Counted from the first letter of the stretch, positions 9,423-18,653 are shown. The stretch is 64,000 nt of DNA from Acetomicrobium flavidum (GCF_900129645.1 NZ_FSQZ01000001.1:806001-870000); one strand, 5' to 3'. Numbers and translations: made by a program. The notes: generated by a model not told the origin, from the sequence alone.

Positions 9423-9854
9423 TTACTGCCCGCCATCCTTGGAGGGCGCAGTAACGGCCTTTACGCTTTCAAGTGGGACGTATTTGCCGTCATTAAGTTC
9501 CAGATAAACTTTGTCGTCCTCGAAGATCGCAGAGCGAACCGAGGACTGAAGGTATGTACCTTTATCTTCATCGTAATAAATTACTTCTTTCCCGACGTAA
9601 CTTTCGGCACTAAGCCTAGCCATCTTAAGCAAACTGTCCATACTGCTTGCAACGTTAGTAATCTGCTCTAGCGTAGAAAACTGTGCCATTTGTGCGATAA
9701 ATTCCGTATCGTCGATCGGGTCTAAGGGATCCTGATGCGTAAGCTGAGTGATCAAAAGATTTAGAAAGTCATCTTTGCCTAAGTTATTCTTTATTTGCCT
9801 ACTGGTGCTGTAAGTATAATTTTGATTTGTAGAAGAAACGCTATCTATCGCCAC
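9423..9854 (-). CDS. flgD: FlgD, hook-cap scaffold (short form)
   Basis: FlgD caps the growing hook. The 143-residue product holds the conserved N-terminal half (KDDFLNLLITQLTHQDPLDP, about 28-47; DTEFIAQMAQFSTLEQI, about 49-65) and a short beta tail, without the Ig-like/tudor domains of the longer Salmonella protein. B. subtilis FlgD has the same short form. It starts at GTG with a good upstream purine tract and lies between fliK and flgE. Confidence 0.93.
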   Translation of the reverse strand: MAIDSVSSTNQNYTYSTSRQIKNNLGKDDFLNLLITQLTHQDPLDPIDDTEFIAQMAQFSTLEQITNVASSMDSLLKMARLSAESYVGKEVIYYDEDKGTYLQSSVRSAIFEDDKVYLELNDGKYVPLESVKAVTAPSKDGGQ

Positions 9855-9867
9855 GTTCTTACCTCCT

Positions 9868-11244
9868 TTACGCTATCCACTGAAGTAATCCACGTTCCAC
9901 ATCAAGCTCAAAAGCCATCTCTCCAAAGATATCTTTTCCGTTTACGGCTTCAAGGCTTTTAGTCTTTTGTCTCCTGTGATTAGACTCACCACGATGCTGA
10001 TCGCGCTCTTCGCCTTGTCCTTTAACGTAAACGTCAAGCCCCAACACCTGAAAACCGCTGGCATTCAAGGTCTGCCTTAGAGAATCCAATTGACCAGTCA
10101 GAAGGTTCGCCACATTACTTCCTTCGACCTTAAAAGCCACTCTCAAACCGCCATCTCGAGCTATGTCTAAATCCACATCTATGTGCCCTAATTCGGGCGG
10201 ATGCACCGTTATCCTGGCAGCATCAACGCCTTCGCGGCGCATCAAACTTATGACAGCGTTGAGCCCTTGTTTTAGCTTGACGCCTTCGTCACTGGTGTAA
10301 TTTTTTAAATATACCGGGGTTGCGTCCTCATTGACAGTCGCAGGGATATCCAAACCCTCGTTTATCCGAAAGGGATGTACGGGGTGACTTCGTAAAGAAG
10401 GATCAACTCCTTCGTTGCTGCTATCCCTGAAGCCACCGATATTTTCGTCTAGATGTTTTTTTGGTGCATATTTCAACAGGCCATCAACGAGGTGTGGCGA
10501 TCCCTTTTGGCCTTTACCAACAAGTCCATCGGGACCGTCAACGGGGCGCGATTCACCCTTCCCAAAACCTTCATCGTCTTTGCCACTTAGATCCGCCGCG
10601 TTCGTCGCTAGGTCCGGCAAATTAATGGTTGGTCCACCTTTGATCACATCTTCGCTGGTATTATTGATCTTTTCTGTGCTTCGATCGTTACTCAAAAAAG
10701 TCAATACAGCTTCGTCTGCACCGATGTCCGCGCCTTTTTGCGAAAGAGGTTCATATCTCGTGGTCACATCACTTGAAGCTTTTTCCGGGACGTTATCCTT
10801 GACGTCATCTTCAATTGCGCCTGCGACTTCCCCCACATCCTCAGGTTTAGATAATCCTAAAATATCCGAATCAAAGCAAACATCACGCTTTGCAAAGCTA
10901 TCCCTAAGATATGATGTATCATGCAACATTAAAAACAGAGCAATCTGTTGATTTAATGCAACAGCCTCAGGGGAGGGATTAGGCTCGCAAGCGCTTAACA
11001 ACTGATCTTTTTCCTTTGCCGAATCAGAGGACTCGCTGGCCGTTTCGCTATCGCCTTCAGGAACAGCCAATAGGGGTGAACTTTCATTCGCCAGCATTTC
11101 TAAAAGTTCATAAAATGGCATGAATTCAAGCAAGGACGACTCAAGAGCGCCTTTGTCATTGGTTGCACAAGCTTCGAAACTAAAGCCACGACTCGCGGGC
11201 TGATTAACCTGCGAAAGACTAAACCCCATGGCATGATCACTCAC
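9868..11244 (-). CDS. fliK: FliK, hook-length control protein
   Basis: The 458-residue product has a long, poorly conserved, polar N-terminal region (about 1-330), as expected of a hook-length ruler, and the conserved FliK C-terminal domain (about 340-425: ARITVHPPELGHIDVDLDI and LTGQLDSLRQTLNASGF). FliK measures hook length and triggers the FlhB switch. It starts at GTG and overlaps the MotE-like gene upstream by four bases. A 178-residue open frame on the other strand inside it has no support. Confidence 0.9.
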   Translation of the reverse strand: MSDHAMGFSLSQVNQPASRGFSFEACATNDKGALESSLLEFMPFYELLEMLANESSPLLAVPEGDSETASESSDSAKEKDQLLSACEPNPSPEAVALNQQIALFLMLHDTSYLRDSFAKRDVCFDSDILGLSKPEDVGEVAGAIEDDVKDNVPEKASSDVTTRYEPLSQKGADIGADEAVLTFLSNDRSTEKINNTSEDVIKGGPTINLPDLATNAADLSGKDDEGFGKGESRPVDGPDGLVGKGQKGSPHLVDGLLKYAPKKHLDENIGGFRDSSNEGVDPSLRSHPVHPFRINEGLDIPATVNEDATPVYLKNYTSDEGVKLKQGLNAVISLMRREGVDAARITVHPPELGHIDVDLDIARDGGLRVAFKVEGSNVANLLTGQLDSLRQTLNASGFQVLGLDVYVKGQGEERDQHRGESNHRRQKTKSLEAVNGKDIFGEMAFELDVERGLLQWIA

Positions 11245-11927
11245 TTTTTGCCGGTTGAAAGCTGCTCCATCAGCGCCGCTGCCTTAGCCGCATCCATGCG
11301 GCCAAGGATATCTCCCGCAACATCCGAAGGTAATGCTCTTAAAACTTCCACCGCCAGTCCTTCAGAAAGTCCGTTTAAAACCTGTGCTGCCTTTCTTGCG
11401 GACATTTCCTGCAATATAGACACCAACGTGGAAAAGGATTCCCCTCTTACATCTTTTACATCGACGTCTTCGTTAGCGCTTGCCGTAACAATGGATTTTT
11501 TTGCCAGCCTTTCTGCTTCGGCAGCCAGCTCTGCCTCCTTTTTTGCCAACTCTTGCTCCTTTTTGCTCAGCTCTTCCTCCTTGGTCTGAAGCTCAAGAAA
11601 CTTTTTGTTTACCAGCTCTTCGTATTCCTTAAGCTCCTGTCGCCTTCTTTCCTCCGGGGAAAGAGTAAGTCGACCTGAAGGGAAGAACTTTTGACCAACT
11701 ATTGGCAAATGTCCGCCTGCTTTATATATTATCGGCCGTACATCAACGATACCTAAGAGCTGTAAGCCCAAAAAAATGCCCACTATGATGGCCAATAAGG
11801 ACAAAGACAAAAGGCCACACCCCAATTTTTTGTTTTTACCCTTATCTTTGCGTGGCCTTTCTTTTTCTTTGACCGATTTATTTTCTTGCTCTTCTGCGTC
11901 AATCTTGCGATCATCCAAGGTCTCCAT
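11241..11927 (-). CDS. MotE/YlxF-like membrane protein
   Basis: The 228-residue product has a basic, charged N-terminus, one membrane helix (about 38-60, GLLSLSLLAIIVGIFLGLQ), a strong coiled coil (about 95-150, repeats of KEEELSKKEQELAKKEAEL) and a C-terminal MgtE-N/MotE-like helical repeat (about 165-225: LQEMSARKAAQVLNGLSEGL, LPSDVAGDILGRMDAAKAAA). The same kind of protein (YlxF) lies between fliJ and fliK in B. subtilis. A role in stator or export-apparatus assembly is plausible but not shown. Confidence 0.8.
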   Translation of the reverse strand: METLDDRKIDAEEQENKSVKEKERPRKDKGKNKKLGCGLLSLSLLAIIVGIFLGLQLLGIVDVRPIIYKAGGHLPIVGQKFFPSGRLTLSPEERRRQELKEYEELVNKKFLELQTKEEELSKKEQELAKKEAELAAEAERLAKKSIVTASANEDVDVKDVRGESFSTLVSILQEMSARKAAQVLNGLSEGLAVEVLRALPSDVAGDILGRMDAAKAAALMEQLSTGKK

Positions 11928-12487
11928 TAACCATCACCATTTTTGAACCTTTCGTATAATGCTTTGACATTACCCACAAACTTCGCCGTCTCCTTGAAGG
12001 GGGGGACCCCCTCATACAGATCAACCCTGGTCGGTCCTGCATTATATGCCGCTAAAGCTAAATCGATGTCGTTGTGGTACTTCTTAAGCAAATATGCCAG
12101 ATACCTGGCTCCTCCCTCTAGATTTTGAAATGGATCCATGGGATCCTCAACTCCCATCTCCTTTGCGGTGGTCGGCATGAGCTGCATCAGTCCCATCGCA
12201 CCCTTGAAAGACACCGCCTTTGGGTTGCCGCCGGATTCTGCCTGGATTACAGCCTTAACCAGGGAGCTGTCCAGGCCCCATTTGGCAGATATCGCCTTAA
12301 TCGCCTCTTCAAGGGCGTAATTAGCGCCATCATCATTTGCATCGCGCGACGCCTCAACATGTTCTGCCTCGCTTAACACTTCTATGAACGGCTTTTGAGG
12401 CTTGGGATATTCCCCCAGCTTTTTTCGAATTTCATTTATCCTGTTGTCGATATTTTTAATCCTGTCGAAATCAGGACAAATCCTCAT
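11927..12487 (-). CDS. Flagellar-operon lytic transglycosylase (SLT domain)
   Basis: The C-terminal two thirds (about 65-175) is an SLT goose-lysozyme-like domain: catalytic Glu in VIQAESGGNPKAVS, GAMGLMQLMPTTAKEMGV, then ALAAYNAGPTRV. It should cut peptidoglycan to let the rod pass the wall. The N-terminal 60 residues are charged and have no signal peptide or membrane helix, so it may leave through the flagellar exporter, as FlgJ-type enzymes can; this is inference. It overlaps fliJ by four bases (ATGA) and touches the MotE-like gene by one base. Confidence 0.9.
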   Translation of the reverse strand: MRICPDFDRIKNIDNRINEIRKKLGEYPKPQKPFIEVLSEAEHVEASRDANDDGANYALEEAIKAISAKWGLDSSLVKAVIQAESGGNPKAVSFKGAMGLMQLMPTTAKEMGVEDPMDPFQNLEGGARYLAYLLKKYHNDIDLALAAYNAGPTRVDLYEGVPPFKETAKFVGNVKALYERFKNGDG

Positions 12488-12933
12488 AAGACGTCATTCC
12501 TCCCGTAGCGGGATTGGGAAATATCATCTAACACAGCTTGCTCGTTTGCGAGTTGCTCTGCTTTTTCTCTTTCAACCAAACGATTCGCTGCCTTCTCCAT
12601 GACCTTGGCTTCCTTATGTTTATTAAGCAACTCCTTCATGATATTTTCGACCATCGCTTCGCATTTTTTTAGTTCAGATGAGGCATACGTTGTCTTTTCA
12701 TCCAACAGTTCGATTTCCTTTCGGATATCCCAGAGCTCGTCGATGTCGAAGACATCATTGTTCTTTAGGCCAAATTCAGCAAGCATTTTAGTCCTTTCCT
12801 GATTCAAACTGGACAAATACTCTTTTATGCCTTCTTTTACCTTTTTTTGTTCCTCTAACGCCCATTCCAGGGATTCGACTTCCTTTTTCTTCAGGTCCTC
12901 AAGTTTATTAAATCTGACAATCTTGTCATTCAT
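12484..12933 (-). CDS. fliJ: FliJ, export chaperone-escort protein
   Basis: A 149-residue, almost wholly helical, highly charged protein with heptad-like Leu/Glu/Lys spacing, the expected FliJ coiled coil. FliJ is the stalk inside the FliI ATPase ring. Sequence conservation in the family is low, so the call rests on size, coiled coil and position directly after fliI, with which it overlaps by four bases. Confidence 0.88.
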   Translation of the reverse strand: MNDKIVRFNKLEDLKKKEVESLEWALEEQKKVKEGIKEYLSSLNQERTKMLAEFGLKNNDVFDIDELWDIRKEIELLDEKTTYASSELKKCEAMVENIMKELLNKHKEAKVMEKAANRLVEREKAEQLANEQAVLDDISQSRYGRNDVL

Positions 12934-14270
12934 TTGCTATCGCCTCTTGGAGCCAGAGATATGAGCTTTTTGACGGTCTCCTCGAAGCTAAACCGGCCCT
13001 CCACAGGCTGACACAAGAAATCCAATACATCATCTAAATACCTCAAGGCCCAATCTATATTGATATTACTCCCATCTTTGTATGCACCAATGTTGACGAG
13101 ATCTTCCGCATCCTCGTAAATGGCAAGCAACTCCCTCACCCTGCGTGCCGCTTCGAGGTGCTCCTGCGATGTTATATTGGGCATGACACGACTGACACTT
13201 CTTAGTACGTCGATGGCCGGATAATGGCCCTTTGAAGCCAATTTTCGAGATAACACTATGTGTCCGTCAAGGATGCCCCGTACTGTATCGGCAACGGGTT
13301 CGTTCATGTCGTCGCCTTCGACCAGAACGTTATAAACCCCGGTTATGCTCCCCCTTTCTCCTGCTCCGGCTCGCTCAAGCAGCTTAGGAAGAAAGGCAAA
13401 TACGGACGGCGTATAACCGCGAGTGGCGGGCGGCTCTCCAATGGCAAGGCCTACGTCCCTTTGCGCCATGGCAACCCTGGTGACGGAATCCATCAAAAGC
13501 AAGACGTCCTTGCCCCTGTCTCTGAAATATTCTGCAATGGCCGTTGCAGTCAAAGCCGCCTTAAGCCTTATCAGCGGAGGCTGATCTGAGGTTGCAACAA
13601 CGACAACGGAGCGTTTTAGCCCAGAGCTTCCCAAATCTCTTTCCAGAAACTCTCCTACCTCCCTTCCCCGCTCGCCAATCAATCCTATAACGCTTATTTC
13701 GGCTTCAGTATTCCTTACCATCATCCCCATAAGGGTGCTTTTGCCAACGCCCGAACCGGAAAATATTCCTACCCTTTGCCCCCGCCCTAACGTCAACAGG
13801 GCATCAATGGCCTTAACCCCAACGGGCAGAGGGGTAGCAACGGGTTTCCTCAAAAGCGGATGGGGAGGTTTTGCGTATAATGGGTAAACTTCCCCTGCAA
13901 TAATTGGCCCCTTGTCGTCGATGGGCTCCCCAAGGCCATTTACGACTCTGCCCAAAAGCCCCGGGCCCACTCTAACGCCAAGCTTTTGACCGACTGCAAC
14001 GACGTCGCATCCCGGACCTATGTCAGTTAACTCTCCCAGCGGCATCAGCAATACCCTATTCTCGCTAAAACCAACGACTTCAGCGGGAAGGGACATAGAC
14101 TTATCGCGATATCTGATTTCGCATAAATCGCCTACGCGAACATCGGGGCCCTTGGATTCTATGACGATGCCGATGGCCTTCGCTATTAGGCCATTAAGGC
14201 GGATGAAGTCCATGTTATCCAATCTAGATTCCAACTCCGATAAAAGGTCCTTGCCTTCCTTAGAGGCCAT
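12930..14270 (-). CDS. fliI: FliI, flagellar export ATPase
   Basis: The 446-residue product is an F1-beta-like ATPase. Walker A is GIFSGSGVGKSTLMG (about 168-182), followed by LIGERGREVGEFL, Walker B LLLMDSVTRVAMAQRDVGLA and the FliI-type ATRGYTPSVF. It powers unloading of export substrates with FliH and FliJ. Its start overlaps fliH by 11 bases, with AAAAGGA before the ATG. All key residues are present. Confidence 0.97.
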   Translation of the reverse strand: MASKEGKDLLSELESRLDNMDFIRLNGLIAKAIGIVIESKGPDVRVGDLCEIRYRDKSMSLPAEVVGFSENRVLLMPLGELTDIGPGCDVVAVGQKLGVRVGPGLLGRVVNGLGEPIDDKGPIIAGEVYPLYAKPPHPLLRKPVATPLPVGVKAIDALLTLGRGQRVGIFSGSGVGKSTLMGMMVRNTEAEISVIGLIGERGREVGEFLERDLGSSGLKRSVVVVATSDQPPLIRLKAALTATAIAEYFRDRGKDVLLLMDSVTRVAMAQRDVGLAIGEPPATRGYTPSVFAFLPKLLERAGAGERGSITGVYNVLVEGDDMNEPVADTVRGILDGHIVLSRKLASKGHYPAIDVLRSVSRVMPNITSQEHLEAARRVRELLAIYEDAEDLVNIGAYKDGSNINIDWALRYLDDVLDFLCQPVEGRFSFEETVKKLISLAPRGDSK

Positions 14271-15129
14271 TTTCCTTTTGCCCCTCCATCAAAAGACGAT
14301 CTATCTCCTCGGATAAGCGTTCCAGTTGAGTTCGCCATCTGGCATCGTATATCCCCAGGTTCGTCTCAACCATGCAGCTTCCTCTGTCTACATGATCGTC
14401 AGCCACAAACTCAACATGCCTTGATCCGCGGAGAAGGTCACCATATTGATCTAGCTTTTCCTGCAAATATGCCACTTCCGTGGGGTGCAGGTATATTATG
14501 ATCTTTTCCTTATCGCTTAAACGTCTTAATACCTGCCCAAGCAAGCGCTCAAGGACATGCTCATCTAGCTTTACTTCTCTGTAAAGAAGCCTCTTTAAAA
14601 CCTTCTCCCAAAGCCTGATCAATTTTGTTGTATTCTGCTTAAGTAAGCTATCCATCGAGCTTGAAATGGCATCATGACAATCTTCCAAGATGCGAATTAG
14701 CCCTGAAACCTGCTCGACAATCTCCTCATTAGCCTTGCGCTCTGCTTCAGCCTTTCCTTCTGTTAGGCCTCTTTTGAAGCCTTTATCGTAACCTTCTTTT
14801 TCAGCCTGCCTTTTAACTTCCTCTGCTTCTTTGTGCACCTTTTCAAAGAAACGTTTCTTTTCAAGCTCTACGGAATTTTCAAGCGTTCTATATTTGCCTT
14901 GCAGCTGATCGTACTTCTTGCAAAGCTGATCATATTGCCTCTTAAGATTATCCAACTGTTCTTTTAGACTTCCAGAATCAGGCATGCTTTCTGTCTTGTG
15001 TTGAGAAACCTTTCCATCCTGTTGATCTTTGCTCAATCCAGAGGAGTGTTCTGATTCCGTCTTTGAAACAATCTTTACGGCATGGGGAACAAGGCGCACG
15101 GTCCTCAAAAGCTTGCCCTCTTTAGACAA
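14260..15129 (-). CDS. fliH: FliH, regulator of the export ATPase
   Basis: The 289-residue product has a variable N-terminus, a long coiled coil (about 50-110), a Gly-containing helical stretch (GYDKGFKRGLTEGKAEAERK, about 113-132) and a C-terminal FliH/V-ATPase E-type domain (IIYLHPTEVAYL..., RGSCMVETNLGIYDARWRTQ). FliH ties FliI to the export gate and C-ring. It overlaps fliG by eight bases and fliI by eleven. Confidence 0.93.
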   Translation of the reverse strand: MSKEGKLLRTVRLVPHAVKIVSKTESEHSSGLSKDQQDGKVSQHKTESMPDSGSLKEQLDNLKRQYDQLCKKYDQLQGKYRTLENSVELEKKRFFEKVHKEAEEVKRQAEKEGYDKGFKRGLTEGKAEAERKANEEIVEQVSGLIRILEDCHDAISSSMDSLLKQNTTKLIRLWEKVLKRLLYREVKLDEHVLERLLGQVLRRLSDKEKIIIYLHPTEVAYLQEKLDQYGDLLRGSRHVEFVADDHVDRGSCMVETNLGIYDARWRTQLERLSEEIDRLLMEGQKENGL

Positions 15130-16141
15130 TCAGTTCCTCCTCCCCTCCCCGCGCGATCACAATCTCTCCGGCCTCTTCCAAAGCCCTTATAACGTTGACG
15201 ATCTTTTGTTGGGCTTCCTCCACATCTCGGACGCGGACCGGTCCCATGTATTCCATGTCCTCCTTCAGCATCTCTACGGCCCTCTTGGACAGGTTCTTGA
15301 AGAACTTTTCCCTAAGCGCTTCGGATGCACCCTTCAGGGCTAAAGCGACATCCTTCATATCCACATCGCGAAGGACACGCTGCAAGGAACGGTCGTCCAA
15401 ACCCAATATATCCTCGAAGACAAACAGCCTCTTTTTGACCTCTTCGGCCAGTTCGGGATCCTCTTCCTCCAGCTTTTCCATAATGTTGCGTTCAGTAGCC
15501 CTATCGGCGTTATTTATGATGGCCACTAAGGCATCTAACCCACCTGCTATGGTGAAGTCTTGGCTCAATACAGTGGATACCTTTCTTTCCAGGACGCGTT
15601 CGACTTCCCTGAGCACCTCAGGAGTTACCCTCTCCATCGACGCTATCCTTTTTGCAACCTCTACCTGAAGGTTAGGGGGCAACCCACTCATGACCTGGGC
15701 TGCCTGTTTAGGTTCCATGTATGAGATTATGAGGGCTATGGTCTGGGGATGTTCATTTTGGACAAAGGCCAATATCTGCTGGGGATCTGTCTGCCTGATG
15801 AAATCGAAGGGCCTGACCTGGAGGCTGGCCGTTATACGGCGCAAGATCTCCTGGGCCCGTTCGGGCCCCAACGAAGCTTCCAAGAGCTTTTTTGCATAAT
15901 CGACTCCCCCTTGAGTCATGTATTCCTTTGCCAATAACAACTCTTGGGCTTCCCTTAGCACCTCTTCCCTCTGACTGCTTTGGATCTTGCGAAGCCCTGC
16001 TATTTCCATTGTCAACATTTCGATGGTGCTTTCGTCTAAATTTTTATATACCTTAGATGCCACCTCCGGGCCTAAAGACACCAGCAGCATTGCAGCCTTC
16101 TCCCGACCTTTTAAGCCCCTGCCTCTCCTTTCCACTTCCAT
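15122..16141 (-). CDS. fliG: FliG, rotor protein of the switch complex
   Basis: The 339-residue product has the three FliG domains: N-terminal (LKGREKAAMLLVSLGPEVAS, about 10-29), middle with the EHPQT motif (VQNEHPQTIALIISYMEP, about 127-144) and C-terminal with the charged torque helix (LREKFFKNLSKRAVEMLKED). FliG contacts MotA to turn ion flow into torque and binds FliF at its N-terminus. Gene order fliF-fliG-fliH is standard. Confidence 0.97.
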   Translation of the reverse strand: MEVERRGRGLKGREKAAMLLVSLGPEVASKVYKNLDESTIEMLTMEIAGLRKIQSSQREEVLREAQELLLAKEYMTQGGVDYAKKLLEASLGPERAQEILRRITASLQVRPFDFIRQTDPQQILAFVQNEHPQTIALIISYMEPKQAAQVMSGLPPNLQVEVAKRIASMERVTPEVLREVERVLERKVSTVLSQDFTIAGGLDALVAIINNADRATERNIMEKLEEEDPELAEEVKKRLFVFEDILGLDDRSLQRVLRDVDMKDVALALKGASEALREKFFKNLSKRAVEMLKEDMEYMGPVRVRDVEEAQQKIVNVIRALEEAGEIVIARGGEEELIV

Positions 16142-16157
16142 GCCCCCCGGTCAAAAA

Positions 16158-17714
16158 TCAGTATTGGTCTTCAAGCAGCCAATTTTTGATTATGGCTGCT
16201 ATCTCCTCTGGCTTTTTTGAAGCGTATTCCCTCAACTGTTGTTCTAAAATGGCCAATTCGCCCTTTTCTTTTAAAAGCTCCGGATGCTTGAGCAATTCCT
16301 CGAGAGAAGGAACCTCTTCTTCCGACTTGGGAGCTTTTTCTACAGGAGCAGGTAGCTTTTTTCTTCTCCTTTGCAAGAGCATAAATCCGCCCCCGATCGC
16401 CAATAATGAAACAACACCGATTAACACGTACAGTGGCCATCGCCTGGCTGCCGCCGGAGCTTGTGGAGCTTCGATCGGCGTGAAGGGCATCGACATCACG
16501 TAAAGTTCGTCGCCCCTTGCTTCGTCTATTCCAACTGCAGCCGCTACGGCCCGCCTAAGCTCTTCAAGCACGCCTTGATCCAGCTCGCCGTCTATTAATA
16601 CTGAAGCCGATATCTTTTCCAAGGTCCCAGGAGTAGAGACAACCTCCTGTTCCCTGGTGCTGATCTCGTAATTGGTCGTTCCTTCCGCGCGCTCGTAAGT
16701 GCTCGGCCCTGCAGCTTGCGATGTGATAACATAGCCGGGGATATTGGTTGTGGTGCCCGGAGCGCCTCCTGGAGGAACTCCGGGACCGGTATACGTCTCC
16801 TCAAGGCTCTGCGTGCTTCTTGGAACTCCCTTGCCGGAGGGCCCTGGAACATATTCCTTAACTGCCGTCCTTTTCTTGTCGAAGTTCAATACGACCCTGA
16901 CCCTCACCACGGCTTTGCCGGGACCAAATATGCGTTCCAACATCTGCCTTACTTTTCGTTCCATCTCTATTTCCTGCTGGCGCTCCATTTCTCTTTGGAG
17001 GGAAGTCAGAGTCCTGCCCTCGGCCCCGGTTACCAGGAAGTTTTCATCCAACATATCGGATAATATCCTTCCCTTGCTATCTACAACCACCACGTTATCG
17101 GGGTTTAGTCCCTCTACGCTGTGGGCCACCAAATGTACGATAGCTTTGACCTGTTCGGATCCCATTTCAAATCCAGGCTTTAGCTCAAGAAGCACCGATG
17201 CTGTGGCAGGAGACTGCTCCTCTAAAAACAATTTCTGTTCCGGAATGACAATGTTGACCTTACAGGATTGAACGCCCTGAATGGCTTGAATCGTTCGGAT
17301 TAATTCGCCCTCAAGTGCCCTAAGGTAGCTAACCTTCTGTTGAAAATCGGTCATGCCCATCTTGGCCTTGTCGAAGAGTTCAAAGCCTACGATCCCACCC
17401 TTCGGCAATCCCTCCCCGACAAGGGAAAGCCTGGTCTCGTAGACCACGTCGTCGGGGACCAGTATGGCATTGAAGGACGGGTCAACCTTATACGGGATAC
17501 CCTTGTCCTTCAAGTAATTCACAATGGCAGCCTGATCGTCAATATTGAGGTTAGAGAAAAGGGGCTCGTATTTTTGCCTTCCCGTAACAAGTAAAAGGAT
17601 AAATACTGTCAACACCCCAACAGCAACGACCCCCACAATGGACAGACGCTGCCACCTGGATAGACCGGCCCAAAACTGCTTTAAATCATTCCAAAACTTT
17701 GCAATTCTTTCCAC
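16158..17714 (-). CDS. fliF: FliF, MS-ring protein
   Basis: The 518-residue product has two membrane helices (about 22-44 and about 428-450) around a large periplasmic ring-building part (YEPLFSNLNIDDQAAIVNYL, then the KVNIVIPEQKLFLEEQ-type stretch). The last residues (EEIAAIIKNWLLED) form the FliG-binding tail. The MS ring is the base on which the motor and export gate are built. Length is normal. Confidence 0.96.
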   Translation of the reverse strand: MERIAKFWNDLKQFWAGLSRWQRLSIVGVVAVGVLTVFILLLVTGRQKYEPLFSNLNIDDQAAIVNYLKDKGIPYKVDPSFNAILVPDDVVYETRLSLVGEGLPKGGIVGFELFDKAKMGMTDFQQKVSYLRALEGELIRTIQAIQGVQSCKVNIVIPEQKLFLEEQSPATASVLLELKPGFEMGSEQVKAIVHLVAHSVEGLNPDNVVVVDSKGRILSDMLDENFLVTGAEGRTLTSLQREMERQQEIEMERKVRQMLERIFGPGKAVVRVRVVLNFDKKRTAVKEYVPGPSGKGVPRSTQSLEETYTGPGVPPGGAPGTTTNIPGYVITSQAAGPSTYERAEGTTNYEISTREQEVVSTPGTLEKISASVLIDGELDQGVLEELRRAVAAAVGIDEARGDELYVMSMPFTPIEAPQAPAAARRWPLYVLIGVVSLLAIGGGFMLLQRRRKKLPAPVEKAPKSEEEVPSLEELLKHPELLKEKGELAILEQQLREYASKKPEEIAAIIKNWLLEDQY

Positions 17715-17729
17715 AATTATAATTTACGC

Positions 17730-18032
17730 CTAAACCGGTATTCTGGCTAATTGCTGATAGGCATCGATCAACTTATCCCTTACTTCCACAAACAGGCGTA
17801 AGGCTACCTCAGCCTCGCCCACGGCAGTAACCACTTGAGATATGTCTTCGACGTCACCCGTAACAAGATGGCGAATTTGATCTTCTGCCTTTAATTGGAG
17901 GTCGTTTACCCTTGAGGCGCTTTGCTTCAGATATTCACCGAAGGATTCTTTACCCTGCCTCTGGACTTTGCTCTCATTGTCACTAAAATCATTATAATAT
18001 AACTTCATTAAATCAATACGCGAAATGGGCAA
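17730..18032 (-). CDS. fliE: FliE, MS-ring/rod junction protein
   Basis: A 100-residue protein whose second half has the FliE pattern (SFGEYLKQSASRVNDLQ, then SQVVTAVGEAEVALRLFVEV and LIDAYQQLARIPV at the end). FliE joins the MS ring to the rod. It lies directly before fliF but, unlike in most such operons, it is separated from flgC by 207 bases that contain a hairpin. Confidence 0.92.
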   Translation of the reverse strand: MPISRIDLMKLYYNDFSDNESKVQRQGKESFGEYLKQSASRVNDLQLKAEDQIRHLVTGDVEDISQVVTAVGEAEVALRLFVEVRDKLIDAYQQLARIPV

Positions 18033-18239
18033 TCTTTATACCTCCTATTCATCGAAGTCTATTAGAATTTTACACTTATTTTAGTAATATCATATATGAG
18101 TCTATCAAAAAGACTGACTTTTTTAAATGAGGATTGGGACATTTGAGGTTTAGGACAGTAAATTAAAATATGGCTGCACAAGTTGTCTTGTGCAGCTTTC
18201 GAAACTTAACAGGTACTGATTTTGTGAAGGCAAAACGCA
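18033..18239. other. Gene-free gap between flgC and fliE
   Basis: This gap interrupts an otherwise tightly packed operon. It is AT-rich. On the minus strand it holds a perfect hairpin near the flgC end (18173-18196) and, nearer fliE, boxes that could form a weak promoter (TTGATA and TAAAAT about 19 bases apart). No open frame of interest is seen in it. Confidence 0.6.
18173..18196 (-). terminator. Hairpin after flgC, possible attenuator
   Basis: A perfect 10-base-pair stem (GCTGCACAAG/CTTGTGCAGC) with a four-base loop. On the minus strand it is followed by CATATTTTAATTT, which is T-rich but has no immediate T run, so termination would be weak. It could lower transcription between flgBC and fliE or protect a processed mRNA end. 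Confidence 0.5.
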
Positions 18240-18653
18240 TCAAGATCGCAATACATCTATGGCGCTACCCCAAATTTCCTTTGCAGATTCGACGACCATA
18301 AGGTTTGCCTCGTAAGCTCTCGTTGCCACCATCATATCGGTCATTTCCCTTACTACGTTGACGTTTGGATAGGCCACGTAACCCTGAGCATCTGCGTCAG
18401 GGTGTTCCGGTTGATAAACCATGCGTGGAGGCAGGTCGTCAGCTTCTATTCTTTCAACCCCAATACCCTTGAAGTCATTGTTCATGCCTTGCAGGCGCTC
18501 TGCAAAGACGGGAACCCTGCGTTTGTAAGGGCCACCCTCAGGCGTTCGCGTGGTGTTTACGTTCGCCATGTTTTGAGAGATGAGATCCATCCACAGCCGG
18601 TGCGCCGTCAAGGAGCTTCCGGCAATTTCCAGCGAATCGAAAAGGCGCATCAT
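18240..18653 (-). CDS. flgC: FlgC, proximal rod protein
   Basis: A 137-residue rod protein with the axial N-terminal motif (LISQNMANVNTTRTPEGGPY, about 25-44), the FlgC-type PPRMVYQPEHPDADAQGYV in the middle and a C-terminal helix (TDMMVATRAYEANL). Its start overlaps flgB by four bases. Size and motifs are normal. Confidence 0.95.
   Translation of the reverse strand: MMRLFDSLEIAGSSLTAHRLWMDLISQNMANVNTTRTPEGGPYKRRVPVFAERLQGMNNDFKGIGVERIEADDLPPRMVYQPEHPDADAQGYVAYPNVNVVREMTDMMVATRAYEANLMVVESAKEIWGSAIDVLRS

Noticed and set aside
10415-10951. 178-codon open frame on the plus strand inside fliK
   Set aside because: It lies wholly opposite a well-supported gene, has no SD and encodes Ser/Pro-rich sequence typical of antisense frames.
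13260-13589. 109-codon plus-strand frame opposite fliI
   Set aside because: Antisense to a fully conserved ATPase gene, no start signal and no recognisable product.
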